From Deltaproteobacteria bacterium (GTDB lineage: Bacteria; Desulfobacterota; Syntrophia; Syntrophales; Smithellaceae), in assembly GCA_011046295.1 (NCBI GenBank), contig DSAV01000278.1, positions 1-15,179 on the forward strand: a stretch of 15,179 nucleotides of DNA, in the 5' to 3' direction. Position 1 is the first letter of the stretch; the number at the start of each line of letters is the position of its first letter. Positions 7,291 through 14,151 of this stretch are shown one piece after another. The position numbers and the translations under genes were made by a program. The notes below the pieces were generated by a model. That model worked only from the letters and a program-made list of their open reading frames with translations, was not told the DNA's origin and ran no database searches.

Positions 7291-7624
7291 AGAGCTCTAT
7301 GAATTGCTAAGAAAAGTTCAGGAACCCAAGGGATATTTCTTTAACAAAAACAAGGAATGGGTTCTGAATATTTTGAATGACCTTTTAATCAATAAACAGC
7401 GCTACGGTTACATGTCCTGCCCCTGCCGGCTGGCCGCGGGCGACCGGGAAAAAGACCGGGACATAATGTGCCCGTGTGTTTACCGCGAGGCGGACGTAAA
7501 GGAATACGGCTCTTGCTACTGCAACCTCTATGTTTCGCGCGAGTGGAACGAGGGCAAAGTGGAAAATCAATACGTGCCGGAAAGGCGCCCGCCGGAAAAA
7601 GACTTTTTAACATCCGGGCACTGA
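7280..7624 (+). CDS. Ferredoxin:thioredoxin reductase catalytic-chain-like Fe-S protein
   Basis: This is a 114-residue protein of the FTR catalytic (beta) chain family, which uses a [4Fe-4S] cluster next to an active-site disulfide to pass electrons from ferredoxin to a thioredoxin-type protein. Three paired-cysteine motifs are present: CPC (C47, C49), CPC (C64, C66) and CYC (C79, C81). The classical plant/cyanobacterial spacing is CPC-x16-CPC-x8-CHC. Here it is x14 and x12, and the last motif has tyrosine for histidine, as I recall for bacterial and archaeal stand-alone homologs. No FTR variable chain gene is seen in the window, so it probably works without one. It starts inside the glutaredoxin gene (11-nt overlap, ATG at 7280), a strong sign of translational coupling and a shared task. 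The C-terminal 25 residues are charged and proline-rich. Confidence 0.88.
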   Translation: MSPEELYELLRKVQEPKGYFFNKNKEWVLNILNDLLINKQRYGYMSCPCRLAAGDREKDRDIMCPCVYREADVKEYGSCYCNLYVSREWNEGKVENQYVPERRPPEKDFLTSGH

Positions 7625-7681
7625 TTAAGGACAGTCAGTGTCGTTGTGCGCCCGACCGCAGAAAATATTTCATATTTTTCC

Positions 7682-7709
7682 TTGATTTCCCGAAATGAAT
7701 AATTATATT
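7682..7709 (+). promoter_or_regulatory. Candidate promoter of the sigma-4-like gene
   Basis: TTGATT (7682-7687) and TATATT (7704-7709) lie 16 nt apart, in the 137-nt gap between the FTR-like gene and the small helix-turn-helix gene. The predicted start near 7716 leaves a leader of about 46 nt. This suggests that the regulator can be transcribed separately from the redox pair. Confidence 0.4.
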
Positions 7710-7761
7710 TTCCACAAGATTCAAAAACCAGCAAAATATCATCAAACAAGGGGTTCACTTC

Positions 7762-8046
7762 ATGATTAATCTTTACAAATGCAAGAAAAAGGGAACGTTA
7801 ATCAACGAAGTTTGTACTGACAATACCTGTGAATGGCGCCTGAAAAACGAGGCGTTTTTCAACTGTACCTGGGTAGCATGCAATTACGGGCCATTCACGC
7901 TGGAAGAAGTGGGCGACATGATGGGTGTCACCCGGGAAAGAATTCGTCAGATAGAAGCTAAGGCTCTAAAAAAACTACAGCATAAGAAAAGACGGGACCA
8001 GCTTAAGGATTTCGCCTTGCCGGGAAGTGACTGGGACAATATATAG
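7762..8046 (+). CDS. Small cysteine-rich protein with sigma-70 region 4-like helix-turn-helix
   Basis: This is a 94-residue protein. Residues 44-74, from PFTLEEVGDMMG to IRQIEAKALKKL, are a clear sigma-70 region 4.2 helix-turn-helix with the RERIRQIE recognition helix. Region 2 is absent, so it cannot be a complete sigma factor. A DNA-binding regulator, or a protein that contacts RNA polymerase or -35 DNA, is more likely. The N-terminal half has five cysteines (C7, C18, C23, C35, C40), with two C-x4-C pairs that could bind zinc or an Fe-S cluster or form disulfides. From memory, deltaproteobacteria have longer proteins with a similar C-x-W-V-x-C stretch followed by this helix-turn-helix, and this one looks like a short form. 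AAGGGG lies 9-10 nt before the ATG. Its place beside two thiol-redox genes makes redox sensing attractive but unproven. Confidence 0.8.
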   Translation: MINLYKCKKKGTLINEVCTDNTCEWRLKNEAFFNCTWVACNYGPFTLEEVGDMMGVTRERIRQIEAKALKKLQHKKRRDQLKDFALPGSDWDNI

Positions 8047-8070
8047 ATTTTTTCGGAAATAATTAATGAT

Positions 8071-8853
8071 TTATTTTTTTTTATCACTGATTTTTTTACG
8101 CATTTTCTGCCGTAGCAACACATTGTCCATTTGGGCTTTTCTATCATCTCGCGCGAAAAGCAAGGAACAGACAGAAAACTCGATATCCAGCGCGGCAATT
8201 CTATCCATGCGAGGCACTATAGAGCACAGGTTCTTTAATTCTTCCAGGGCTTTTGACGAACGGGTAGCCAGTTCCGCCGCCATGTTTCGAGCCACTTCCA
8301 TAAACTTTTCCGGCGGCGCGACTTTATTCACCATGCCCAGTTTCAAAGCTTCATTGGCGCCTATCGGTTCGCCCAGCATGACAATTTCCTTTGCTTTCGT
8401 CTCGCCGACAATCTGGCTAAGGGGATAAAAAAGGGGATTGAAGCCAAACTTTAATTCCGGATGGCAGAAAATTGCGCTTTCGGAGGCAACAACTAAATCA
8501 CAAACGGTTACCAGATTAAACCCGCCACCCAGGGCGATTCCACCCACCGCCGCGATTACCGGTTTTTTACACGAATATATTGTTTTCAGGTATCGTACCA
8601 TAGAGTCAAGAAATTCATCTCCTTCTTCGCTCGACAGACTGGCCATTTCTTTTATATCCATGCCCGCGGAGAAGACGTATTCGCCCCCGGTCAGAATTAT
8701 TGCTTTGACATCAGGATCGCCCTCCAGCTCGACAAACGCACTGTAAAGTTCCTGGCGCATTTCCTTACAAATCGCGTTCATTTCGCGCAGTCGGTTCAAT
8801 TTAACCGTCGCGTATCCGTTTTTCTTTTCCGTGATTATTGTCTGGTAACTCAT
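8071..8853 (-). CDS. Enoyl-CoA hydratase/isomerase (crotonase) family protein
   Basis: This 260-residue crotonase is close to the usual family length. The two oxyanion-hole segments are present: FSAGMDIKEM at 61-70 and GIALGGGFN at 105-113. In rat mitochondrial enoyl-CoA hydratase the two catalytic glutamates are 20 residues apart. Here the second is kept (E133 in CHPELKFG), but the first is replaced by N113. With a single acid the enzyme may be an isomerase or another crotonase activity rather than a normal hydratase. Acyl-CoA substrate binding is family knowledge and the exact substrate is unknown. The C-terminus is lysine-rich. The ATG overlaps the ihfB TGA as ATGA, so translation is probably coupled to that gene, and it is the last gene of the leftward cmk-rpsA run. 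It converges on the sigma-4-like gene with 24 T-rich bases between the stops and no clear terminator hairpin. Confidence 0.88.
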   Translation of the reverse strand: MSYQTIITEKKNGYATVKLNRLREMNAICKEMRQELYSAFVELEGDPDVKAIILTGGEYVFSAGMDIKEMASLSSEEGDEFLDSMVRYLKTIYSCKKPVIAAVGGIALGGGFNLVTVCDLVVASESAIFCHPELKFGFNPLFYPLSQIVGETKAKEIVMLGEPIGANEALKLGMVNKVAPPEKFMEVARNMAAELATRSSKALEELKNLCSIVPRMDRIAALDIEFSVCSLLFARDDRKAQMDNVLLRQKMRKKISDKKK

Positions 8854-9137
8854 TTTTTATTATCCACTGACAGGCGCAGGTCTTTGCCGGTTTTAAAAAA
8901 AGGCACCTTTCTTTCGTTCAGCTCTACCTGCGCACCTGTTTTCGGATTCCTTCCCAAACGCGATTTTCTTTCGCGAATGGTAAAATTACCGAACCCTCTA
9001 ATTTCGATACGCTCACCCCTTTTCAGTGAATCAATCATCGAATTAAATATCACGTTGACCGCCTGGTACATGTCGGCGCGGGTATACGTAGCGAATTTCT
9101 CCTGCAATTTTTTGATTAAATCACTTTTATTCATCAT
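8850..9137 (-). CDS. ihfB: IHF beta-type HU/IHF DNA-bending protein
   Basis: This is a 95-residue HU/IHF family histone-like protein that binds and sharply bends DNA. GERIEIRGFGNF at 41-52 and the arm-tip motif GRNPKTG at 62-68, with the intercalating proline P65, are typical. The sequence around VELNERKVPFFKTGKDLR resembles the IHF beta subunit more than HU. It lies directly after sppA and rpsA, the usual neighbourhood of ihfB. It could still be an HU-like homodimer, because the partner subunit is not in this window. A second Met follows the first, so the start could be one codon later. AGGCGAGG lies just upstream. The gap from the sppA stop is 16 nt, and the gene ends in an ATGA overlap with the crotonase gene. 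Confidence 0.9.
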   Translation of the reverse strand: MMNKSDLIKKLQEKFATYTRADMYQAVNVIFNSMIDSLKRGERIEIRGFGNFTIRERKSRLGRNPKTGAQVELNERKVPFFKTGKDLRLSVDNKK

Positions 9138-9153
9138 AAAACCTCGCCTATTA

Positions 9154-10047
9154 TTAGTATGGATAATATAAGTAACTCACGCCGCTTACCGTTTCCATTC
9201 TTTCCTGGAATGAATCGCTTAAAACGCTCGCCGCGCTTTCCAGCAGATAATCAAATACCGACTCTCTCTTCTTACGCGGATAAACCAGATCATATCTGCC
9301 TTTTTTCCCCGCCAGCTCGGTAGCCAATTTCGCCGCGTAAACTATATCGCCCAGATGATCCACCAGTCCCAATTCCAGCGCCCGGCGACCGGAAAATATG
9401 CGTCCATCCGCGATTTCCAGCACTTTTTCCCGCGGCATATTCCGTTCTTTAACAACAACATCGACAAACTGATTGTAAATATCATCCACTAATTCCTGTA
9501 TGATTTTCTTTTCTTCAGGCGTCATATCTCTCAGCGGGGAACCTATATCCTTGTATCTGCCGCTTTTTACCACCGATGACTTCAACCCGATTTTATTTAA
9601 AAGTTCTTCAATATTGGCAAACTGCATAATCGCGGAAATACTGCCAGTGATAGTTCCCGGATTGGCCACAATCTGGTCGGCCGAACAGGCGACCAGGTAC
9701 CCACCGGACGCGGCTATCGAGCCCAGCGAAGCAACCACTTTCTTCTGTTTCTTTAGTTCCACAACAGCATCGAAAATTTCCTGAGAAGCGGCCACGCCGC
9801 CGCCCGGCGAATCGACGCGCAGAATCACGGCAGTAATGGAACCGTCACGCCCAAAATCTTCAAGATGTTCCCTTATTTTCATGGAATCGTATATCGGGCC
9901 GTTGATACTGACCACGCCAATCTGATTGCCTACAGAAAATCTTTTGACCTTGCCTGAATCCGAACCTGCTTTATAAAAGAAAAGATAAAACACCACTACT
10001 ATAGCCAAAAGGATGACTACTCCCGAAAGTACCGGATGTTTTCTCAT
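9154..10047 (-). CDS. sppA: Signal peptide peptidase SppA (short 36K type)
   Basis: This is a 297-residue membrane serine protease of the S49 family that clears cleaved signal peptides from the inner membrane. A single N-terminal transmembrane anchor spans about residues 8-25. DSPGGGV lies at 79-85. The catalytic serine is S114 in SIAASGGYL and the general-base lysine is K166 in SGRYKDIGSP, giving the Ser-Lys dyad of the family. The length matches the short bacterial/archaeal form (one S49 domain), not the 67-kDa E. coli form. The gene starts only 3 nt after the rpsA stop, so it is co-transcribed and probably translationally coupled. The C-terminal tail (SYLYYPY) is aromatic. Confidence 0.95.
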   Translation of the reverse strand: MRKHPVLSGVVILLAIVVVFYLFFYKAGSDSGKVKRFSVGNQIGVVSINGPIYDSMKIREHLEDFGRDGSITAVILRVDSPGGGVAASQEIFDAVVELKKQKKVVASLGSIAASGGYLVACSADQIVANPGTITGSISAIMQFANIEELLNKIGLKSSVVKSGRYKDIGSPLRDMTPEEKKIIQELVDDIYNQFVDVVVKERNMPREKVLEIADGRIFSGRRALELGLVDHLGDIVYAAKLATELAGKKGRYDLVYPRKKRESVFDYLLESAASVLSDSFQERMETVSGVSYLYYPY

Positions 10048-10050
10048 TTT

Positions 10051-11832
10051 TTAATCGCCTTTTGATTGATTGTTAATTTTTACTTCTGCCAGCGCCTGAG
10101 CAAGACTGGAACCCAGATTTTCTTTATTGTTTATATACTGATTAGGTGATGTTGATTTTGATGGTGATGGAGACGGCGCCGGAGCCTCAAGATCTTTTAT
10201 GCTTAACCTGATTTTCCTGGTTTTTGGGTCGATGCTTTTGATAACCGCTGAAACGGCATCCCCCACCGCAAAAAGCTCGGAAGGGGTTTTTACCCGCTTC
10301 TGGCTTATTTCGGAAATATGGACAAGGCCTTCGATTCCTTCTTCAATTTCCATGAAAATTCCGAAATCCGTAAAATTTGTTATTTTTCCCTCAACAACAC
10401 TCCCTGGCGCGTATTTCCGGCATAACTCCTCCCAAGGATTTTTTTCTATTTGTTTTATGCCAAGAGAAAATTTTTCATTCTCAACATCCACGTTGAGTAC
10501 CATCGCCTCCACTTCCTGTCCTTTTTTAAAGTAATCAGCGGGGTGAACCACTCTCTGCTTCCACGAAATATCAGATACGTGAATCAATCCGTCAATTCCC
10601 TCTTCAATTCCCACGAAAACCCCGAATGCCGTGATATTGCGGACAGTTCCTTTGATGGTGGTGCCTTCGGGATACTTTTCCTTAAGTTTTTCCCAAGGAT
10701 TAGGCGTTGTCTGCTTCACGCTCAGGGAAATCCTTTTTCCTTCAGGATTAACGTCCAGAACCAGCACGTTGATAGCATCACCCACGTTCAATATTTTTGA
10801 TGGATGCCTGATTTCGCGGGTCCAGTACATTTCCGTAATATGAACAAGACCTTCAACTCCCGTTTCCAGTTCCACGAAAACACCGTAGTCGGTCAGATTA
10901 ACAACCTTGCCCTCCACGATGGTACCCGGCGGATACTTTTGGGCTATATTGTTCCAGGGATTATTCGTCAACTGTTTCAGGCCCAGCGATACTTTTTCTT
11001 TTTCCCGGTCAAAAGACAAAACACAAACGGTAATATTATCCCCCCTCTGGAAATTCTCCGAAGGCTTGCCCTTTCTGCCCCAGGAAATATCGGTGACGTG
11101 CAGCAGCCCGTCAATTCCGCCCAGATCAATAAAAATACCGTAATCGGTAATATTCTTGATAACTCCTTCCACGACGCTTCCCTCTTCCAGAGAGCTGAGT
11201 ATTTCCTTTCTTTCTGCTTCCCTTTCCAGGGCAACGATGGGGCGGCGTGATAAAACAATATTGCTTCTTTTGCGGTCATATTTTAGTACTTTGAAATCCA
11301 TTGTCTGTCCGACAAACGCGCCCAAATCCCTTACCGGCCGGACATCCACCTGCGAACCGGGCAGGAAAGCAATGATGCCGATATCAACGGAAAGGCCGCC
11401 TTTTACTTTTTCCACAACCGTTCCTTTAATCGGCGTATTATTCTCGCAGGCGATTTTAACCTCATCCCACACTTTTAGTTTGGCGGCTTTGTTTTTGGAC
11501 AGGATTAAATTTCCTTCGGAATCCCTTCTGTCGATTAACACTTCTATATCATCACCCACGGAAACATTTATGTTTCCCTGGTCATCTTTCAATTCTGACG
11601 CAGGAATAAAGCCTTCTGTTTTCCAACCAACATCAACCATAACCATATCGTTGGCTATTTGCACCACTTTGCCCCGGGCGATATCCCCGTAATTAAATTG
11701 GTTTAAGCTTTGCTCGTAGAGTTCTTCGAATCCGATTTTATCTTCCTTGATTGGAGATGATTGTTCTTTTTCTGGAATCCTGGCGTCAACCTCCTTTTTT
11801 TCCGTTGAGTTTAAGTTATCGTTGTTAACCAT
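10051..11832 (-). CDS. rpsA: 30S ribosomal protein S1, six S1 domains
   Basis: This 593-residue ribosomal protein S1 binds mRNA on the 30S subunit and helps initiation on structured or weak leaders. Six S1 OB-fold repeats can be followed, roughly at residues 48-114, 132-197, 217-286, 303-373, 390-460 and 477-546. Repeats 3-6 share the pattern G-x-V-x-N-x-T-D-[YF]-G-[IV]-F and a downstream GLxHxx[DE]. It is slightly longer than the E. coli protein (557) because of an acidic N-terminal extension of about 45 residues and a C-terminal low-complexity tail (PAPSPSPSKSTSPNQ) followed by a short charged end. AGGGGG lies about 10 nt before the ATG. It sits between cmk and sppA, the common arrangement, and has its own candidate promoter in the 125-nt gap after cmk. 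Confidence 0.97.
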   Translation of the reverse strand: MVNNDNLNSTEKKEVDARIPEKEQSSPIKEDKIGFEELYEQSLNQFNYGDIARGKVVQIANDMVMVDVGWKTEGFIPASELKDDQGNINVSVGDDIEVLIDRRDSEGNLILSKNKAAKLKVWDEVKIACENNTPIKGTVVEKVKGGLSVDIGIIAFLPGSQVDVRPVRDLGAFVGQTMDFKVLKYDRKRSNIVLSRRPIVALEREAERKEILSSLEEGSVVEGVIKNITDYGIFIDLGGIDGLLHVTDISWGRKGKPSENFQRGDNITVCVLSFDREKEKVSLGLKQLTNNPWNNIAQKYPPGTIVEGKVVNLTDYGVFVELETGVEGLVHITEMYWTREIRHPSKILNVGDAINVLVLDVNPEGKRISLSVKQTTPNPWEKLKEKYPEGTTIKGTVRNITAFGVFVGIEEGIDGLIHVSDISWKQRVVHPADYFKKGQEVEAMVLNVDVENEKFSLGIKQIEKNPWEELCRKYAPGSVVEGKITNFTDFGIFMEIEEGIEGLVHISEISQKRVKTPSELFAVGDAVSAVIKSIDPKTRKIRLSIKDLEAPAPSPSPSKSTSPNQYINNKENLGSSLAQALAEVKINNQSKGD

Positions 11833-11903
11833 TAGACAAATACCCCCTGTTTTTTATAAAGCTTCGTAATTTTTGAAAATTAACACACTGATGCATAAAT
11901 AGC

Positions 11904-11931
11904 AATATAAAAACAATTGCTTTTTTTACAA
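11904..11931 (-). promoter_or_regulatory. Candidate rpsA promoter
   Basis: On the minus strand TTGTAA (11931-11926) and TATATT (11909-11904) are 16 nt apart, in the AT-rich 125-nt gap between cmk and rpsA. Transcription would begin near 11897, giving a leader of about 65 nt. A second possible pair, TTGCTA with TAATTT at 17-nt spacing, overlaps it further downstream. Confidence 0.4.
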
Positions 11932-11957
11932 CCTGAAAAATTATCTTTAGCTTATCC

Positions 11958-12620
11958 TTAAGGCAGATAATTTAGAATTTTTTTGGTAACCTGCTCCACG
12001 GACATGTTTGTCGAATCGATAATTATCGCTTCATCCGGCACTTTCAGGGGCGAGTGTCGGCGCTGCCGGTCCTGCCGGTCTCTGGCAACCATATCATCCT
12101 GCAGTGACTGGTATTCAGCATCAAGGCCTTTCGCCAGAAGTTCTTTGTACCGCCGGGTTGTCCGTTCTTCCACCGCGGCGTCGAGATAAAATTTATAATC
12201 AGCGTGCGGGAAAACAACGCTGCCCATATCCCTGCCTTCCGCGACCAGGCCGCCGCCGGCGCCGGCCTGCCTTTGCAAATCAAGGAGAAATTTTCTCACC
12301 GCTCCATAAGCTGATATCTTTGAAGCGGCAAAACTCACCTCTTCGGTGCGGATAAGTTCCGTAACGTCTTTGTTATCCAGAAATACTCTCAGCGCGCCTT
12401 CCGTATTTTTCAATGCCACCTCGGTTCGCGAACATAAAAGGGCCACAGCGGCTTCATCGTCTAGCGGCGTGACTGTTTTCAGCGCTTTATAAGCCAGCGC
12501 CCGGTAAAGAGAGCCGGTATCCAGGTAGACGTAACCGAGTTTTCGCGCCAGCTGTCTGCTCACGGTGCTTTTTCCCGCGCCCGCCGGGCCGTCAAGAGTT
12601 ATAATCATTTTTCTTCCCAT
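11958..12620 (-). CDS. cmk: Cytidylate kinase
   Basis: This 220-residue (d)CMP kinase phosphorylates CMP and dCMP with ATP in pyrimidine nucleotide recycling. The P-loop is GPAGAGKS at 11-18. DTGSLYRA at 34-41 and EGRDMGSVVFP at 128-138 bind the nucleotide base and phosphate, and RDRQDRQRRHSPL at 180-192 is the arginine-rich LID. IDST at 201-204 is the usual C-terminal signature. The length is normal. Two starts are possible, the ATG at 12620 and the Met at residue 5 (MIITLDG), and the second has GGGAAG just in front. It heads the leftward cmk-rpsA-sppA-ihfB-crotonase run and diverges from the M48 protease gene across about 100 nt. Confidence 0.95.
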   Translation of the reverse strand: MGRKMIITLDGPAGAGKSTVSRQLARKLGYVYLDTGSLYRALAYKALKTVTPLDDEAAVALLCSRTEVALKNTEGALRVFLDNKDVTELIRTEEVSFAASKISAYGAVRKFLLDLQRQAGAGGGLVAEGRDMGSVVFPHADYKFYLDAAVEERTTRRYKELLAKGLDAEYQSLQDDMVARDRQDRQRRHSPLKVPDEAIIIDSTNMSVEQVTKKILNYLP

Positions 12621-12662
12621 ACCGCCGATGTTTCTTCCTTTTTGCGGTTTTTAAGGCGGAGC

Positions 12663-12691
12663 TTGCGATAATATGATAAAGAAGATAATAT
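12663..12691 (+). promoter_or_regulatory. Sigma-70-like promoter of the M48 protease gene
   Basis: TTGCGA (12663-12668) and TAATAT (12686-12691) have the ideal 17-nt spacer. The predicted start is near 12698, about 24 nt before the ATG at 12722. An 8-nt direct repeat, GATAATAT (12667-12674 and 12684-12691), recurs with a 17-nt period across it. Confidence 0.55.
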
Positions 12692-12696
12692 CAAAA
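12668..12696 (-). promoter_or_regulatory. Candidate cmk promoter, interleaved with the M48 promoter
   Basis: On the minus strand TTTTGA (12696-12691) and TATTAT (12673-12668) are 17 nt apart. The pair overlaps the rightward promoter almost completely, its -35 touching the other -10 and the reverse. The -35 is a weak match. An alternative TTGATA with a 15-nt spacer shares the same -10. Confidence 0.35.
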
Positions 12697-12721
12697 AAGA
12701 TCCGCGTTCGGGAAATTTTTT

Positions 12722-13252
12722 ATGCGTAAACTGTTTCAAAATCAATATATTTCTTTAGGCGCAATTATACTCGCGGTATTTTTCTGCGCGAGCACAAACT
12801 GTGTAGCGCTGACCATTGAAGACGAAAAAAAGATAGGCAGGGAATTCTACGATAAGCTGGAACAGAATAATTTTCTGCTCAAAGACAGACAGCTAAATGA
12901 TTACGTGACACAAATCGGCAACCTGGTCCTCAGGCAAAGCAGGAAAGCTCCCTTTGATTTCACTTTTTCCATCGTGGACAGCTCCGCGATAAACGCTTTT
13001 GCCACTCCCGGCGGATATATTTACATCCACAAGGGACTGATTAATGCTGTCAGTAACGAAGCGGAGCTTGCGGGAGTCATCGCTCATGAAATAGCGCATG
13101 CCAACGCCCGGCATATTGCCAGTATTATGGCCAAAGCAAAAAAATTGAATCTGGCCGCCCTGGCCGCCATCATCGCGGGCGCTTTTCTGGGAGGAGGCGC
13201 GGAAGCATCGGCGGCAATTGCCGCTTTTTCCATGGCCGCGCCAGCACCATGA
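12722..13252 (+). CDS. M48 metalloprotease (BepA/YfgC type), N-terminal catalytic part, frameshifted
   Basis: These 176 residues form the N-terminal part of a periplasmic zinc metalloprotease involved in outer-membrane protein quality control in relatives such as BepA. A signal peptide covers roughly residues 1-29 (hydrophobic core LGAIILAVFF, probable cleavage after CVA). NAFATPGGYIYIHKGL at 91-106 is typical, and the active-site helix HEIAH has zinc ligands H122 and H126 and catalytic E123. The hydrophobic segment LAALAAIIAGAFLGGG follows. The frame then breaks: after FSMAA it runs PAP and stops at 13252, whereas the family continues into TLKYxREHExEADRLG, which lies in the next frame. One missing base near 13240 (GCGCC for GCGGCC) would restore one protein of about 476 residues. 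It may be a real mutation or a sequencing or assembly error. Confidence 0.85.
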   Translation: MRKLFQNQYISLGAIILAVFFCASTNCVALTIEDEKKIGREFYDKLEQNNFLLKDRQLNDYVTQIGNLVLRQSRKAPFDFTFSIVDSSAINAFATPGGYIYIHKGLINAVSNEAELAGVIAHEIAHANARHIASIMAKAKKLNLAALAAIIAGAFLGGGAEASAAIAAFSMAAPAP

Positions 13253-14151
13253 CCTTAAAGTATCTGCGCGAACACGAAGAGGAAGCCGACCGCCTGGGAA
13301 TTTCTTACCTGACCGGAGCCGGTTATTGCCCCAGCGCGACGGTCAGTTTTCTGAAACTTATAAAAAAACATGAATTCCTCTCTAAGAGCGTGCCCTCCTA
13401 TTTCCGCACGCACCCTGGCACCGACGAGCGCATTTTCTACCTGGATGGCCTTGTCCTGACCAAATATCCGGAAACGAAAGTAACAAGCATAGTGGGAAAC
13501 CTGGAAAGAATGAAAGCGTTGATTCCGCTTGGTCCCAACGAGCTCAATGCCAGGCACATTCAATTAACCGCGCGGCTGGCGGAAAATCCTACTGACGTCG
13601 ATTTGCTCTACGCGCTTGCTTTGACGGAAAATAAAATGGGACAAACGGATTCGGCGTTACGACGACTGAAAAAAGCTCTGGATATTTCTCCCCTGGACAG
13701 GGATGTTTTGAAATACACCGGCATTTTTTACCTGAAAAAAGGCAATGCCCGGCAGGCCCGGCCTTATCTGCAAAGCGCGTCCGAACTAACCCAGGATAAT
13801 GACGACGAACTGACACTGGCGCTGGGCAAGGCCAACTTCGCCCTGGGCAATTATCTTACCGCCCTTCACAATTATCTTAAGGTACAAGATGAACCCCTTG
13901 ACGATGTGGGCATCAATTACCATATTGCCATGGCTTATGGGAAACTCAACAACAGCGGTGAATCGCACTACCATTTCGGCCTGCACTTCAAGAAAGAAAA
14001 CAAGACGCAAAGCGCGCTTTTTCATTTCAAAGAAGCGGTCAAACATCTGCCGGCGGGCTCGGCAAGGGCGGTATCCGCCAATAAAGAAATCGAAGAATTG
14101 ACCGCCAAAACCGCTCCGGCCAAGCCTCCTCCCGCGGCAGGAAAAAACTGA
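13249..14151 (+). CDS. M48 metalloprotease, C-terminal part with third zinc ligand and TPR repeats, frameshifted
   Basis: This is the continuation of the upstream M48 gene in the -1 frame, 300 residues from an ATG that overlaps the previous TGA as ATGA. It opens with TLKYLREHEEEADRLG, whose ExxxD motif (E10, D14) supplies the third zinc ligand of M48 enzymes, and then has the family segment YFRTHPGTDERI at 51-62. Residues from about 115 to 265 form four or five tetratricopeptide-like helical pairs, such as DVDLLYALALTENKMGQTDSA and DELTLALGKANFALGNYLTA, which in this family bind the protein substrate or the outer-membrane assembly machine. The tail is rich in alanine, lysine and proline. No signal peptide is present, so if it were made alone it could not reach the periplasm. 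That argues that the native product is a single chain. Confidence 0.85.
   Translation: MTLKYLREHEEEADRLGISYLTGAGYCPSATVSFLKLIKKHEFLSKSVPSYFRTHPGTDERIFYLDGLVLTKYPETKVTSIVGNLERMKALIPLGPNELNARHIQLTARLAENPTDVDLLYALALTENKMGQTDSALRRLKKALDISPLDRDVLKYTGIFYLKKGNARQARPYLQSASELTQDNDDELTLALGKANFALGNYLTALHNYLKVQDEPLDDVGINYHIAMAYGKLNNSGESHYHFGLHFKKENKTQSALFHFKEAVKHLPAGSARAVSANKEIEELTAKTAPAKPPPAAGKN

Noticed and set aside
7567..7758. Minus-strand frame of 63 codons between the FTR-like and sigma-4-like genes
   Set aside because: It is antisense to the FTR-like C-terminus, lacks a ribosome site and matches no known family by eye. The segment is better explained as a coding end plus a promoter region.
8047..8070. 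T-rich 24-nt convergent gap as a bidirectional terminator
   Set aside because: T-runs occur on the plus strand, but I could not find a stem of useful length. The possible AATGAT/ATCACT pairing has a mismatch and a long loop.
10450..11692. Several overlapping plus-strand frames antisense to rpsA
   Set aside because: They arise from the repeated S1 domain sequence read backwards, with no start signals and no domains.
13220..13235. Programmed -1 slippage at the TTTTTCC run before the M48 stop
   Set aside because: The run does not form an X XXY YYZ heptamer in the zero frame, and shifting there would give FHGR rather than the family-like sequence. A missing G near 13240 fits better.
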